From positions 682,001 to 746,000 of the forward strand of contig NZ_FYDG01000001.1 in assembly GCF_900187365.1 (NCBI RefSeq): 64,000 bases of DNA, read 5' to 3'. A model generated the notes under the pieces. The model was given only the letters and a program-made list of their open reading frames with translations, searched no databases and had not been told where the DNA came from. Shown one piece after another: positions 28,110-36,761 of this stretch (positions are counted from its first letter, which is position 1; each line of letters opens with the position of its first letter). The position numbers and the translations under genes were made by a program. The DNA is from Rhodoblastus acidophilus. GTDB taxonomy: Bacteria > Pseudomonadota > Alphaproteobacteria > Rhizobiales > Beijerinckiaceae.

Positions 28110-29078
28110 ATGGATTTCTTGAAAGCCTCCCTCGATCTGCGCGCCCCCCGGCGCCGCCGCACCTGGCCGCCGCGTCTGCTGGCGCTGGCGCTCCAAGGCG
28201 GCGGCTCGTTCGGCGCCTTCACCTGGGGCGCGCTCGACCGGCTGTTGGAGGAAGAGTCGATCGAACTCGACGCGCTGTCCGGCGCCAGCGCCGGCGCGGT
28301 CAATGCGGTTCTGCTGGCCTCGGGGCTGGCGTCGGGCGGCCGCGAGGGGGCGCGCAAGGGGCTGGACGGGTTCTGGACTCGCGTCAGCCAGACCAGCCTG
28401 TTCCTGCCCCGGGTGGCGCATATGCCGCTCGACTTCATGACCCGCGCGCTGACGCCCTACCAGTTCAATCCGTTCGATCTCAATCCGCTGCGCGACGCGC
28501 TCGCCGCCCATGTCGATTTCGAGCGTTTGCGGGCCAGCGACGGGCCGAAGCTGCTGATCGGCGCCACCCGCGTCTCCGACGCCGGCCTGCGCATTTTCAC
28601 CCGCGGCGAACTCACGGTGGATTGCGTGCTGGCCTCCGCCTGCCTGCCGCTGTTGCACCACAGCATCGCGCTCGACGGCGAGTTTTACTGGGACGGCGGC
28701 TATGTCGCCAATCCGCCGCTGACCCCGCTGGTGGTGGAGACCGAGGCCAGCACGGTGCTGATCGTGCAAATCTCGCCCAAGCGCGCAGATTTCGCGCCGC
28801 GCAGCCGGCCGGACATCGAGCGGCGCATCGACCAGATCAATTTCTGCTCGACGCTCGACCGCGAGATCGACGCCATCCGCCAACTGGCGCCGCTGTGCGC
28901 CAGCGGCGACCCCACCGGCAAATGGGCGCAACTCCGGCTCGACCGCATCGCCGCCGAAAACGAGATCGCGGCGCTGGCCGAGCAAAGCGCCGCCGATTTA
29001 AGCTGGACCTTCGTCAGCAAGCTGCGCGACGCCGGCCGGGCGGCGGCGGAGGGCTGGATCATGCACGAGGCCGGTTAG
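28110..29078 (+). CDS. Patatin-like phospholipase
   Basis: Patatin proteins are Ser-Asp dyad acyl hydrolases acting on phospholipids. The 322-residue product has the oxyanion loop LALQGGGSFGAFTWGALD (GGGxxG), the nucleophile elbow GASAGAVNA (GxSxG) near residue 60, and the dyad aspartate in YWDGGYVANPPL near 195-200. ATG 28110 is preceded by GGAGG; the open frame upstream runs through the pseudogene stretch and is not used. Three bases separate it from the next gene, so the two are probably co-transcribed. No signal peptide is visible, suggesting a cytoplasmic or membrane-associated enzyme. Confidence 0.9.
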   Translation: MDFLKASLDLRAPRRRRTWPPRLLALALQGGGSFGAFTWGALDRLLEEESIELDALSGASAGAVNAVLLASGLASGGREGARKGLDGFWTRVSQTSLFLPRVAHMPLDFMTRALTPYQFNPFDLNPLRDALAAHVDFERLRASDGPKLLIGATRVSDAGLRIFTRGELTVDCVLASACLPLLHHSIALDGEFYWDGGYVANPPLTPLVVETEASTVLIVQISPKRADFAPRSRPDIERRIDQINFCSTLDREIDAIRQLAPLCASGDPTGKWAQLRLDRIAAENEIAALAEQSAADLSWTFVSKLRDAGRAAAEGWIMHEAG

Positions 29079-29081
29079 CCA

Positions 29082-29543
29082 ATGGATCCGGACATGGAGC
29101 TTTATGTCCGCCTCTCGATGGGCGCGCTGGTCGCGGCCGTGATCGCCCTGCTGTGGGCGGCGCCGCGCCTGGAACGCGCGTTTGGGCGCGGCGGCGGGCG
29201 CTGGCGCGATCTGGCGAAAAATTTCGCCACCACCCTGCCTCCGCCAGCCGGGGCCGCGCCGCGCCAAAACGTCGGCGTGGGCGCGGCGTTCTATCGCCAT
29301 GGCGTGACCGTGGGCGCCGACGAAACCGGGCTTTATCTCGCGCCGGCGCCGTTTTTGGCTTGGGCGCTGCGGAAAAACCTGCTGATTCCCTGGTCCGCGA
29401 TCGGCAAGACGGCGCCGGCGCATCTGATCTGGGGCAAGGCGACCAGCCTGATCGTCGGCGCGCCGCCGCTGGCGACGCTCACCCTGCCGGACGAATTGTT
29501 CACGCGGCTGGTGTCGCCGCGGCTGGAGAAACGCCCCGGCTGA
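29082..29543 (+). CDS. Hypothetical single-pass membrane protein
   Basis: The 153-residue product has one N-terminal membrane helix (LSMGALVAAVIALLWAAP, ~10-27), then a basic linker and a globular part with GVTVGADETGLYLAPAPFLAWALRKNLLIPWSAIGK, resembling PH-like membrane proteins that end in an IPW motif. Function unknown. It starts three bases after the patatin stop. Confidence 0.7.
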   Translation: MDPDMELYVRLSMGALVAAVIALLWAAPRLERAFGRGGGRWRDLAKNFATTLPPPAGAAPRQNVGVGAAFYRHGVTVGADETGLYLAPAPFLAWALRKNLLIPWSAIGKTAPAHLIWGKATSLIVGAPPLATLTLPDELFTRLVSPRLEKRPG

Positions 29544-29651
29544 GGCGCGTCCTTTGGTCGCCCCCGCAAAAGACTGGCTTGACCAGGGCTTTCCGCGCTA
29601 GAGAAAGGTCGCCTTACGACACCCGCGCGCCGGGAATGAAGGAGACTTGTC

Positions 29652-29846
29652 TTGGACCATTTCGGAATCGCCGCCTCGGCTGACATGATCAGCAATCTCA
29701 GGTTCGCCGGCATCATCCCCCTGCTCGCCACCATCGCCGCCGCGTTCATCTTGCGCAGCAAGCAGGGCCTGGTCATGACGATCGGCTTCGCCATCTATCT
29801 GATCTATGAGGCCGCCGTTTTCCTGTTCGTCTATCCGGCCGCCTGA
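29652..29846 (+). CDS. Small hydrophobic membrane protein
   Basis: A 64-residue product with two predicted membrane helices (FAGIIPLLATIAAAFIL and GLVMTIGFAIYLIYEAAVFLFVYP). The start is TTG 29652, with GGAGA six bases upstream; no ATG gives a sensible start. No family recognised. Confidence 0.6.
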   Translation: MDHFGIAASADMISNLRFAGIIPLLATIAAAFILRSKQGLVMTIGFAIYLIYEAAVFLFVYPAA

Positions 29847-29939
29847 GCCGCGCGAAAACCCGCGCCGGACGGAACCCGGACGCGGCCTTGACCGTTATCG
29901 AGAGGCGGCGCCGGTCGCCGCCTTTTTCGAGGAGCGGTC

Positions 29940-30497
29940 ATGGCGCAGCAGGATCTTCATTTCGTCACTTTGCTCGGCAGTTTGCGGAAGGCGTCCTTCA
30001 ACGGCGGGATCGCCCGCGCCCTGCCCGGACTGGCGCCCGCGGGCGTGCGCGTCTCCGCGCTCGGCTCGGTGGGCGATTTTCCCCATTATGACGCCGATCT
30101 TCAGGCGGAGGGGATTCCCGCCGCCGTGACCGCCATGGGCGAGGCCATCGCCGCCGCCGACGGCGTGATCATCGTCTCGCCGGAATATAATTATTCCATC
30201 CCGGGGTCGCTGAAGAACGCGATCGACTGGCTGTCGCGCCTGCCGCAACAGCCGTTCAAAGCCAAGCCGATCCTGATCCAGAGCGCCTCGCCCGGCGCGC
30301 TCGGCGGCGCGCGCATGCAATATCAACTGCGTCAGTCGTTCGTGTTCCTCGACGGGCGCGTGTTCAACGCGCCGGAGGTGATGGTGGGCGGCGCGATGGG
30401 CAAGTTCGACAAGGACAGCGGCGACCTGACCGACGAGGGAACCAAGGCGTTCATCGCCAAGCAACTGGCGGCGTTCGCAGAGTTCGTGCGGGGATAG
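29940..30497 (+). CDS. NAD(P)H-dependent FMN reductase (flavodoxin-like)
   Basis: The 185-residue product has the flavodoxin fold of the FMN_red family (ChrR/YieF type), which reduces quinones, chromate, azo dyes or FMN. Landmarks: phosphate-binding loop LLGSLRKASFNGGIARAL near residue 10, and VSPEYNYSIPGSLKNAIDWLSR near 80-100, the family's strongest motif. GGAG precedes ATG 29940. It converges on a small membrane gene. Confidence 0.9.
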   Translation: MAQQDLHFVTLLGSLRKASFNGGIARALPGLAPAGVRVSALGSVGDFPHYDADLQAEGIPAAVTAMGEAIAAADGVIIVSPEYNYSIPGSLKNAIDWLSRLPQQPFKAKPILIQSASPGALGGARMQYQLRQSFVFLDGRVFNAPEVMVGGAMGKFDKDSGDLTDEGTKAFIAKQLAAFAEFVRG

Positions 30498-30506
30498 GCC
30501 GCGCGC

Positions 30507-30890
30507 TTACTCCTCGATCTTGTCGTCGGGCGGGAGCGTCTTGGCGCTTTGCGCCGCGCTGCGCTGGCTGCGCGCGTAAAGCACATGGCGCGCCCAGATT
30601 CCCAGCAGAAAACCGAGCACGGTCAACACAAGGAACACCGGGAATTCCACAGGGAAACGGCCCAGCGCGCCTTCCATCTTTCCCGCGCCCGTGCTTTCGG
30701 CGTAAATCAGGTTGGACAGGTTGGCGAGACCGGCGGCGGGAAGCGCCAGCCAATAAAAGCGCACGGCCAGCAGACCGATCAGGGCGCCGAACACCAGAGC
30801 CGCAAAGGCCAGGCCATCGAGCAGATGGACGCTGGCGACCGACGTCGCCAGAGCGAAGAAGCGAATGACCACCAGCACGCGAATCTCCAA
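30507..30890 (-). CDS. Hypothetical multi-pass membrane protein
   Basis: The 127-residue product has about four hydrophobic segments (FFALATSVASVHLLDGLAFAALVFGALIGLLAV, FYWLALPAAGLANLSNLIYA, FPVFLVLTVLGFLLGIWA) and a charged C-terminal tail (PPDDKIEE). No family recognised. Its stop is nine bases from that of the FMN reductase. Confidence 0.65.
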   Translation of the reverse strand: MEIRVLVVIRFFALATSVASVHLLDGLAFAALVFGALIGLLAVRFYWLALPAAGLANLSNLIYAESTGAGKMEGALGRFPVEFPVFLVLTVLGFLLGIWARHVLYARSQRSAAQSAKTLPPDDKIEE

Positions 30891-31002
30891 CTTTACGCGA
30901 AAATGTTTGCGTTTCCAGTCGCCCTCTATGTAAGAAAGCGGCCTTGCGCCCTTATATCAGGATCAACCATGCCCCGGATTAAATCATGGTCAAGGAAAAA
31001 TC

Positions 31003-31677
31003 ATGCCTGAAGTGATTTTCAACGGCCCCGCCGGCCGGCTGGAAGGCCGCTTCCATCCCTCCAAGCAGCGCGGAGCTCCGCTGGCCATTGTTCTGCATCC
31101 CCACCCGCAATTTGGCGGGACGATGAACAATCAGATCGTGTACCAGCTGTATTACGCCTTCGCCGAGCGCGGGTTCTCCGTACTGCGCTTCAATTTTCGC
31201 GGGGTGGGACGGTCGCAGGGCTCGTTCGACCATGGCGCGGGCGAGCTGTCGGACGCCGCCAGCGCGCTCGACTGGGCCCAGGCGGTCAGCCCCGAGGCGC
31301 GCGCCTGCTGGATCGCAGGCGTGTCGTTCGGCTCGTGGATCGGCATGCAATTGCTGATGCGCCGGCCGGAAATCGAGGGGTTCATCTCCATCGCCCCGCC
31401 GGCCAACCGCTTCGACTTCACCTTCCTGGCGCCCTGCCCCTCGTCCGGCCTGTTCGTCCATGGCGACCAGGACCGGGTGGCGCCGGTCAAGGAAGTCACC
31501 AGCGTGATCGAGAAGCTGAAGACGCAAAAGGGCATCGTGATCGAACACGCCCTGGTCGAAGGCGCCAACCACTTCTTCGAGAATCGCGTGGACGAGCTGA
31601 TGGTCGCGGTCGGGGAATATCTCGACAAGCGTCTCGACAACCCGCCCCGCGTGGCGGTCGCTTCGCGCGCCGACTAA
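31003..31677 (+). CDS. Alpha/beta hydrolase (COG2945 type)
   Basis: The 224-residue protein has the compact dienelactone-hydrolase-like fold of COG2945: VLHPHPQFGGTMNNQIVYQLYYAF, RFNFRGVGRSQGSFDHGAGE, nucleophile elbow AGVSFGSWIG (Ser ~109), acid strand VHGDQDRVAPV and catalytic His in EGANHFFENR. The oxyanion HPHP motif and length are typical. The substrate is unknown. An intrinsic terminator follows. Confidence 0.9.
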   Translation: MPEVIFNGPAGRLEGRFHPSKQRGAPLAIVLHPHPQFGGTMNNQIVYQLYYAFAERGFSVLRFNFRGVGRSQGSFDHGAGELSDAASALDWAQAVSPEARACWIAGVSFGSWIGMQLLMRRPEIEGFISIAPPANRFDFTFLAPCPSSGLFVHGDQDRVAPVKEVTSVIEKLKTQKGIVIEHALVEGANHFFENRVDELMVAVGEYLDKRLDNPPRVAVASRAD

Positions 31678-31682
31678 AATTG

Positions 31683-31710
31683 AACCCCGGCGGAGACGCC
31701 GGGGTTTTTA
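31683..31710 (+). terminator. Intrinsic terminator after the alpha/beta hydrolase gene
   Basis: CCCCGGCG and CGCCGGGG form a perfect stem around GAGA, followed by TTTTT, ending about 30 bases past the stop. Flanking AA/TT pairs could let it act in both directions. Confidence 0.9.
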
Positions 31711-31769
31711 TTCAGGACCGGCGCGGCGGATCGCGGCCCCCCTCGGCGCCGGCGGCCTGCGCCAGCCGT

Positions 31770-32750
31770 TCACGGCTGCGCGCCGCCCGCAAGGACCAGG
31801 GATGCCCGCTCATCCCTCTCGGAGGGTCTCGTCGGCGCCAACGCCTGGCGAACGGTTTCGACGATCGCCCGTCTTTCGGCGCGCGCATCCTGCGCGAGCA
31901 GCGGAAGTTCAAAGCCCAGCCAATCGTCGGGCGCGCCGCCCCGTTCGCGCCAGAACGAATCGTAATCGGCCAGCTTGCGCAGGCGCGTTCGTTTCTGCCT
32001 TAAATTAATCAACTGGTTCGTATTGGAAACCGCGAGGATCGCGTCGCACCCGGCGCAATCGGCGAAGGCTTGCGCCGCCAGGACGACGGCGGCCTTCGGG
32101 CGCAGGCCCTTGAGCGCACGAGTTGCGGCCACCACATCGGTCTTGCTCACCTCGCGCGGCCCCCCTTGCAAACCGCCGATCAACAAGGCTTTGCGGCCGC
32201 CGGTGTCCGCCGTCGCGGCGAGGGAAAACGTCAGCCGGGCCAGCGGCGGCGCCCAGCCCTCCCGCTGGTCGGCGCGATTGATGGTGATCTGCAAATACCC
32301 CTCGTGCGGGTAGATCGAGCGCGTCAGCCAAAGTTCGAAAACCGAGCCGCTGCGGCCATGCACTTCGCCAAGCCGGATGTCTTGCAGCGCCCACAGGCGT
32401 TCGAGCATGGCGGCGGGCGCGGTTTGGGCGATCAAGGCGTGATGCGAGCGCGCCAGCGCCAGCCGTTGCTCGAAGCCAAGACCAGGCCGCAACCATGCTC
32501 TTAATGGTCGCCAAGCAAAAAAGTGCAAACCGCTTTCACTGAGGCGGCGGCTGTCGCGATAGTCATTGATCTCTTGCAGCCACGCGGCGAAGGGCCGGGG
32601 GCGTAGAAACGCCTGAACCACCACCCTTCGCGCCTTGCGCGGGCCGACGGAGCGCGTGTATCGCGCCAATTGGCGGAAAATCTCGAAAATGGCGCGCGGG
32701 CGCGACGGGGCTGGCGCGAACGGTGGGGAGCCTTGTTTCACGCCCGTCAT
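31770..32750 (-). CDS. DUF535 (VirK/YbjX family) protein
   Basis: The product resembles VirK/YbjX proteins (DUF535), linked in enterobacteria to envelope stress and antimicrobial-peptide resistance without a defined activity. Typical segments are FAWRPLRAWLRPGLGFEQRLALARSHHALI, GRSGSVFELWLTRSIYPHEGYLQITI, FSLAATADTGGRKALLIGGLQGG, and YDSFWRERGG near the end. ATG 32750 gives about 326 residues; an upstream in-frame ATG at 32819 would give 349 but has no visible ribosome site. It stands alone on the minus strand. Confidence 0.75.
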   Translation of the reverse strand: MTGVKQGSPPFAPAPSRPRAIFEIFRQLARYTRSVGPRKARRVVVQAFLRPRPFAAWLQEINDYRDSRRLSESGLHFFAWRPLRAWLRPGLGFEQRLALARSHHALIAQTAPAAMLERLWALQDIRLGEVHGRSGSVFELWLTRSIYPHEGYLQITINRADQREGWAPPLARLTFSLAATADTGGRKALLIGGLQGGPREVSKTDVVAATRALKGLRPKAAVVLAAQAFADCAGCDAILAVSNTNQLINLRQKRTRLRKLADYDSFWRERGGAPDDWLGFELPLLAQDARAERRAIVETVRQALAPTRPSERDERASLVLAGGAQP

Positions 32751-33399
32751 TTTCCCGAAACTCTCTTGAAGCTCGGGCGTGGCTATAGGGAAAACTTCTT
32801 GGTGGCAAGCCGTATTCATTGAATATCATGGAAATTCTGGACATGTTTCTCAAGAATTACACATTCTAATCACGTTGAACGCAATGACGAGAAGCATTGT
32901 CATCACGTTGATTATCCTGCCGGAACCGAGCGACCGAAAAGAGACCAGATGGCGCCCTGCCCTCCCGCCGCTTCGCGCCGAAGACCGCCGCAGGGCGGAG
33001 GGCCGAAATTTCAATTCTCGGTTGCGTCGCTTTTGCTCAAAATCATAAACAATCCGCTGATTCCTGTGAAATTCGCGCGAATTTTCGTCAAAAAACGCGC
33101 GATTCCGCACGCACACGCGTCCGGTTGCGTACGACATCTGCGATCCCACCCCACGGATTTTTCGCGGACGCGCCCGGCGCTCAAGACAAAAGACTATTTA
33201 AAAACAGACCATTGACGAATAACGCGCGCCAAAACCGTTTCACGTGGAACATAGCATGAACAATATCTGGCGCCTCGCAGAATTTTCACTTTTCGCCGCG
33301 CGCGGGCGGAGTCGCGGCCGGAATTTGCAAAAATTCCTTGCCATTTGGCTCCCGCAGCCGTCTTTGGCGGACCAAATCCGCAATGGGAGTTGAATCGTC
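32751..33399. other. Long intergenic region upstream of ddl
   Basis: About 650 bases, AT-rich in parts, with no supported gene. murB, which precedes ddl in many alphaproteobacterial division clusters, is absent. A parS-like 16-mer lies at 33236-33251. Promoters for the DUF535 gene and for ddl must lie here, but none stood out. Confidence 0.6.
33236..33251. promoter_or_regulatory. parS-like ParB-binding site
   Basis: The 16-mer CGTTTCACGTGGAACA matches the ParB site consensus TGTTTCACGTGAAACA at 14 of 16 positions, with the central CACGTG intact; GTTTCACGTGGAAC variants occur as chromosomal parS in alphaproteobacteria. parA/parB are not in the window. Confidence 0.5.
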
Positions 33400-34323
33400 A
33401 TGAGCCAACATATCGCCGTGCTGATGGGCGGTCTGTCGAGCGAACGCAGCGTGTCGCTGCGCTCCGGCGAGGCCTGCGCCAAGGCGCTGGAGGCCGAAGG
33501 GTATCGCGTCAGCCGCCTCGACGTCGGCTGCGAAATCGCCTACGCGCTCACCGCCCTCAAGCCCGATGTCGCGCTCAACGCCCTGCATGGCCCCGGCGGC
33601 GAGGACGGCTGCATCCAGGGCCTGCTGGAGACCCTGCGCATCCCCTACACCCATTCCGGCGTGCTGGCCTCGGCGCTGGCGGCCCACAAGGACAAGGCCA
33701 AATGCGTGATGGCCGCCGCCGGCGTTCCCGTGCCGGCGGGCAAGACGGTGACGCGGTTCGAGGCGGCCAAGGCCCATGTGCTGCCGCCGCCTTACGTGCT
33801 GAAGCCGGTGTCCGAAGGGTCATCCTATGGCGTGTTCATCGTGAAGGAAGGCTGCTCGCATCCGCCGCAGGAATTGCTGCGGCCTGATTGGACTCACGGC
33901 GACCTCATGCTGGCGGAACGCTACGTCGCCGGGCGCGAATTAACCTGCGCCGTGCTGGGCGACCGGCCTCTCGGCGTCACCGAGATCAAGTCGGTTTCAA
34001 GCGAATGGTACGATTTCGATTCAAAATACACGCCAGGCGGCTCGATTCATGAACTTCCTGCGAAAATTAAAGAAAATATTTACTTAAAGATTCAAGACTT
34101 GGCGCTCAAGGCGCACAAGGCGCTCGGCTGTCGCGGCATAAGCCGAACCGACTTCAGATATGACGACACGCCCGGCGGTTCGGGCGAAATCGTCGTCTTG
34201 GAGGTCAATACGCAGCCCGGCATGACCGAGACCTCGCTTGCGCCCGAAATGGCCGCCCATGCGGGCATGACATTCGGCGAGTTGGTGACATGGATGGTGC
34301 AGGACGCTTCCTGCGATCGTTGA
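33400..34323 (+). CDS. ddl: D-alanine--D-alanine ligase
   Basis: Ddl makes the D-Ala-D-Ala dipeptide for peptidoglycan precursors. The 307-residue ATP-grasp enzyme has VLMGGLSSERSVSLRSG (N-terminal substrate loop), ALHGPGGEDGCIQGLLE, YVLKPVSEGSSYGV (ATP-grasp), RELTCAVLG, and GCRGISRTDFRYDD with metal ligands in VLEVNTQPGMTETSL. GGGAG precedes ATG 33400. It opens the division cluster and overlaps ftsQ by 34 bases. Confidence 0.96.
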   Translation: MSQHIAVLMGGLSSERSVSLRSGEACAKALEAEGYRVSRLDVGCEIAYALTALKPDVALNALHGPGGEDGCIQGLLETLRIPYTHSGVLASALAAHKDKAKCVMAAAGVPVPAGKTVTRFEAAKAHVLPPPYVLKPVSEGSSYGVFIVKEGCSHPPQELLRPDWTHGDLMLAERYVAGRELTCAVLGDRPLGVTEIKSVSSEWYDFDSKYTPGGSIHELPAKIKENIYLKIQDLALKAHKALGCRGISRTDFRYDDTPGGSGEIVVLEVNTQPGMTETSLAPEMAAHAGMTFGELVTWMVQDASCDR

Positions 34324-35294
34324 CGCGATTTGGACTGGCGCCCAAGGCGACTCCGGCTTACGCCGGCGCGCCCGCCAGCCTGGGGGCTCCGGCTTACGCC
34401 GGCGCGTCGGCGGCCGTGCGTCAGGCCGAAGCGCGCATGTTTCCCCGCGCGCGCCAGCGTCAGCGTCAGCGCGGCGGCTGGCGCGTCCGGTTCGCCGGCT
34501 TCGCCGCCCTGCCCGGCGTCGGCGCCACGCTGGTGCTTGGCTTCTTCGCTTGCGTCGGACTGTACGGCGCCTATCTCGGCGGCGAATATGATGTTTTCGT
34601 CAAGGCGAATGGCGCGCCAGCCGACATTGTCGCCCGCGCCGTCGGCCTTGGCATCGACACGGTGACCATCACCGGCCAGATCGAACTGAGCGAAACGCAA
34701 TTGCTGAAGGACGCCGGTCTCAACGGCCAGCAGTCCCTGCCGTTTCTCGACGCCGACGCCGTGCGCAACAGGCTGATGGCCACGCCGCTAGTCAAGAACG
34801 TCCATGTGCGCAAGCTGCTGCCCAACCGGCTGATCCTCGAAATCACCGAGCGCACGCCCTATGCGGTGTGGCAGCGCGACGGAATCGTGCGGATCGTCGC
34901 CGCCGACGGCGCGCCGATCGACGAGTTCCGCAACGCGCGTCACAGCCGGCTGCCCTTCGTGGTGGGCGAGGACGCCAACGAGCGCATCGACGAATATCTG
35001 GCCCTGCTCAACGCCGCCGGCGACCTGCGCGAGAAGGTGCGCGCGGGAATGCTCGTCTCCAAGCGCCGCTGGACGCTGGCCATGGCCAATGGCGTCGAGG
35101 TGATGCTGCCCGAAACCGACGCGGCGACCGCCCTGCGGCAGCTTGCGCGACTGGAGGACGAGAGCCATATCCTGGAAAAGGACATAGTTTCGCTTGATTT
35201 TCGCACGCCGGGCCGTCTGTTCGTGCGACTGACGGAAGAGGCCGCCGCGGCCCGCGCGGCCGCCCACGCCCCGCGCAAGGGAGCGCCCAAATGA
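34290..35294 (+). CDS. ftsQ: Cell division protein FtsQ
   Basis: FtsQ is the inner-membrane bitopic divisome protein that links FtsK with FtsB/FtsL. The 334-residue product has a cytoplasmic tail, one membrane helix (ATLVLGFFACVGLYGAYLGG, ~80-100), a POTRA domain (VDTVTITGQIELSETQLLKDAGLNGQQSLPFLDADAVRNRLMATPLVKNVHVRKLLPNRLILEITERTPYAVWQ) and the FtsQ domain. The start overlapping ddl gives MDGAGRFLRSL, as in relatives; a later ATG at 34437 would skip the odd part of the tail. That part (~22-42) reads PAYAGAPASLGAPAYAGA and is encoded by two palindromic repeat copies. It overlaps ftsA by four bases. Confidence 0.93.
   Translation: MDGAGRFLRSLTRFGLAPKATPAYAGAPASLGAPAYAGASAAVRQAEARMFPRARQRQRQRGGWRVRFAGFAALPGVGATLVLGFFACVGLYGAYLGGEYDVFVKANGAPADIVARAVGLGIDTVTITGQIELSETQLLKDAGLNGQQSLPFLDADAVRNRLMATPLVKNVHVRKLLPNRLILEITERTPYAVWQRDGIVRIVAADGAPIDEFRNARHSRLPFVVGEDANERIDEYLALLNAAGDLREKVRAGMLVSKRRWTLAMANGVEVMLPETDAATALRQLARLEDESHILEKDIVSLDFRTPGRLFVRLTEEAAAARAAAHAPRKGAPK
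34351..34410. repeat. Two REP-like palindromic units inside ftsQ
   Basis: The sequence CTCCGGCTTACGCCGGCGCG occurs twice, about 36 bases apart, near 34351 and 34387. Each has the inverted pair CCGGC/GCCGG around TTAC/TACG. In this frame each gives the peptide PAYAGA, the same reading known from alphaproteobacterial intergenic palindromes of the IPAYAGMT type. Confidence 0.75.
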
Positions 35295-36601
35295 CCCAGC
35301 CTCTCGTCCTGCCGCGCCTGAAGCCGATTTCGCCGCGCAAGGCCACCACGCTCTGCGTTCTCGACATCGGCTGCTCCAAAGTCGTTTGCCTGATCGCCCG
35401 GCTCGACCCGGTTGAAGCTTCCGACACTTTGCGCGGCCGCACCCACCGCGCCCGCATTCTCGGCATCGGCCACCAGCGCTCGCGCGGGGTGAAGGCCGGC
35501 GTCATCGTCAATATGGAGGAGGCCGAGGCCTCGGTGCGGCTGGCGGTGGACGCCGCCGAGCGCATGGCCAAGGTGCAGATCGAGAGCGTGATCGTCGCCA
35601 ACGCCGGGGGGCGGCTGGCGGCGGCCTGTTTCGACGCCGCCGTGCCGATCTACGGGCCGGGCGTCAGCGTCGCCGACCTGCATCGCGTGCTGGAGGCCAC
35701 CGCCCTGCGCACGGCGCAGCCGGGCCGCGCGGTGCTGCACAGCCTGCCCAACGGCTTTTCGCTCGACGGCGCCGGCGGCATCCGCGACCCACGCGGCATG
35801 ATGGGCGAGAGGCTTGGCGCGCATTTCAACGTGGTCAGCGCCGATTCCGCCGCCCTGCGCAATCTCATGCTGGCGGTGGAACGCTGCCACCTTTCGGTGG
35901 AGGCCGTGGTGGCCACGCCCTACGCCGCCGGCCTCGCGGCGCTGGTGGACGACGAGGCCCAGCTCGGAGCCATCGTGCTCGACATGGGCGGCGGCTCGGT
36001 GAGCCTCGGCGTGTTCCAGGACAACCGGCTCGCTCATGTGGACGCCGTCGCGCTCGGCGGGCGCCACGTCACCATGGACATCGCCCGGGTGCTCAACATT
36101 CCGCTGCGAGACGCCGAGCGGCTGAAGACGCTGCACGGCAGCGCCATTTCCTCGCCCTCCGACGAGCGCGAGACCCTGCCCATCGTCCAGGTGGCGGAGG
36201 ACCGCGACAATCCCGCCCACATCCCCCGCGCGCATCTCAACCGCATCATCGCGCCGCGTGTGGAGGAGATTCTCGAACTCGCCCGAGACCGGCTCAACGC
36301 CGCCGGCCATCCGGTCGCCGGGCGCCGCGTGGTGCTGACCGGCGGCGCCAGCCAGCTCACCGGCCTGCCCGAGGCGGCGCGGCGCATTCTCGGCGGCCAG
36401 ATCCGCATCGGGCGGCCGCTCGGCGTGCAAGGTCTGCCTGATTCGGCCAAGAACCCCGGATTCGCCGTTGCGGTCGGCCTGCTGATCTATCCGCAATTCG
36501 CCGCCGGCGAGTATTTTGAGCCGGGACGTTCGGGCCGGGTCCAGTCCACAGGCGGCGGATATTTCGGCCGCGTGGGCCGCTGGCTGAAGGAAAGTTTCTG
36601 A
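35291..36601 (+). CDS. ftsA: Cell division protein FtsA
   Basis: FtsA is the actin-like protein that tethers FtsZ to the membrane. The 436-residue product has the actin fold: phosphate-1 motif CVLDIGCSKVVCLIAR near residue 23, the SHS2/1C domain, phosphate-2 IVLDMGGGSVSLGVF (~220), adenosine motif VVLTGGASQLTGLPE (~350), and the C-terminal amphipathic membrane helix GRVGRWLKESF. It starts within the end of ftsQ (ATGA overlap). Confidence 0.97.
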   Translation: MTQPLVLPRLKPISPRKATTLCVLDIGCSKVVCLIARLDPVEASDTLRGRTHRARILGIGHQRSRGVKAGVIVNMEEAEASVRLAVDAAERMAKVQIESVIVANAGGRLAAACFDAAVPIYGPGVSVADLHRVLEATALRTAQPGRAVLHSLPNGFSLDGAGGIRDPRGMMGERLGAHFNVVSADSAALRNLMLAVERCHLSVEAVVATPYAAGLAALVDDEAQLGAIVLDMGGGSVSLGVFQDNRLAHVDAVALGGRHVTMDIARVLNIPLRDAERLKTLHGSAISSPSDERETLPIVQVAEDRDNPAHIPRAHLNRIIAPRVEEILELARDRLNAAGHPVAGRRVVLTGGASQLTGLPEAARRILGGQIRIGRPLGVQGLPDSAKNPGFAVAVGLLIYPQFAAGEYFEPGRSGRVQSTGGGYFGRVGRWLKESF

Positions 36602-36660
36602 GACTTCAGCGATTTACGCCTAAACGCTTCCGTAAGGCGATGGACGGAAGTGGACAAAAA

Positions 36661-36686
36661 GTTAACGGCGTCAACGAAATGTTAAC
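36661..36686. promoter_or_regulatory. Paired GTTAAC sites upstream of ftsZ (possible CtrA half-sites)
   Basis: GTTAAC occurs at 36661-36666 and again at 36681-36686, exactly 20 bases apart, in the ftsA-ftsZ gap. CtrA recognises TTAA-N7-TTAA(C), and CtrA controls ftsZ in Caulobacter. The N7 spacing is not met, so these are at best half-sites. Confidence 0.3.
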
Positions 36687-36761
36687 GATATTCGGGCTGG
36701 ATCATACCAGCTTGGGACCTATCAACCGCTGCCCAGACCTGGCGAGGACAAGAGGCTGACG

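Noticed and set aside
29082-29683. Patatin and downstream membrane protein as part of a CBASS-type defence operon
   Set aside because: CBASS patatins come with a cyclic-nucleotide synthase. None is present, and the composition matches the core genome.
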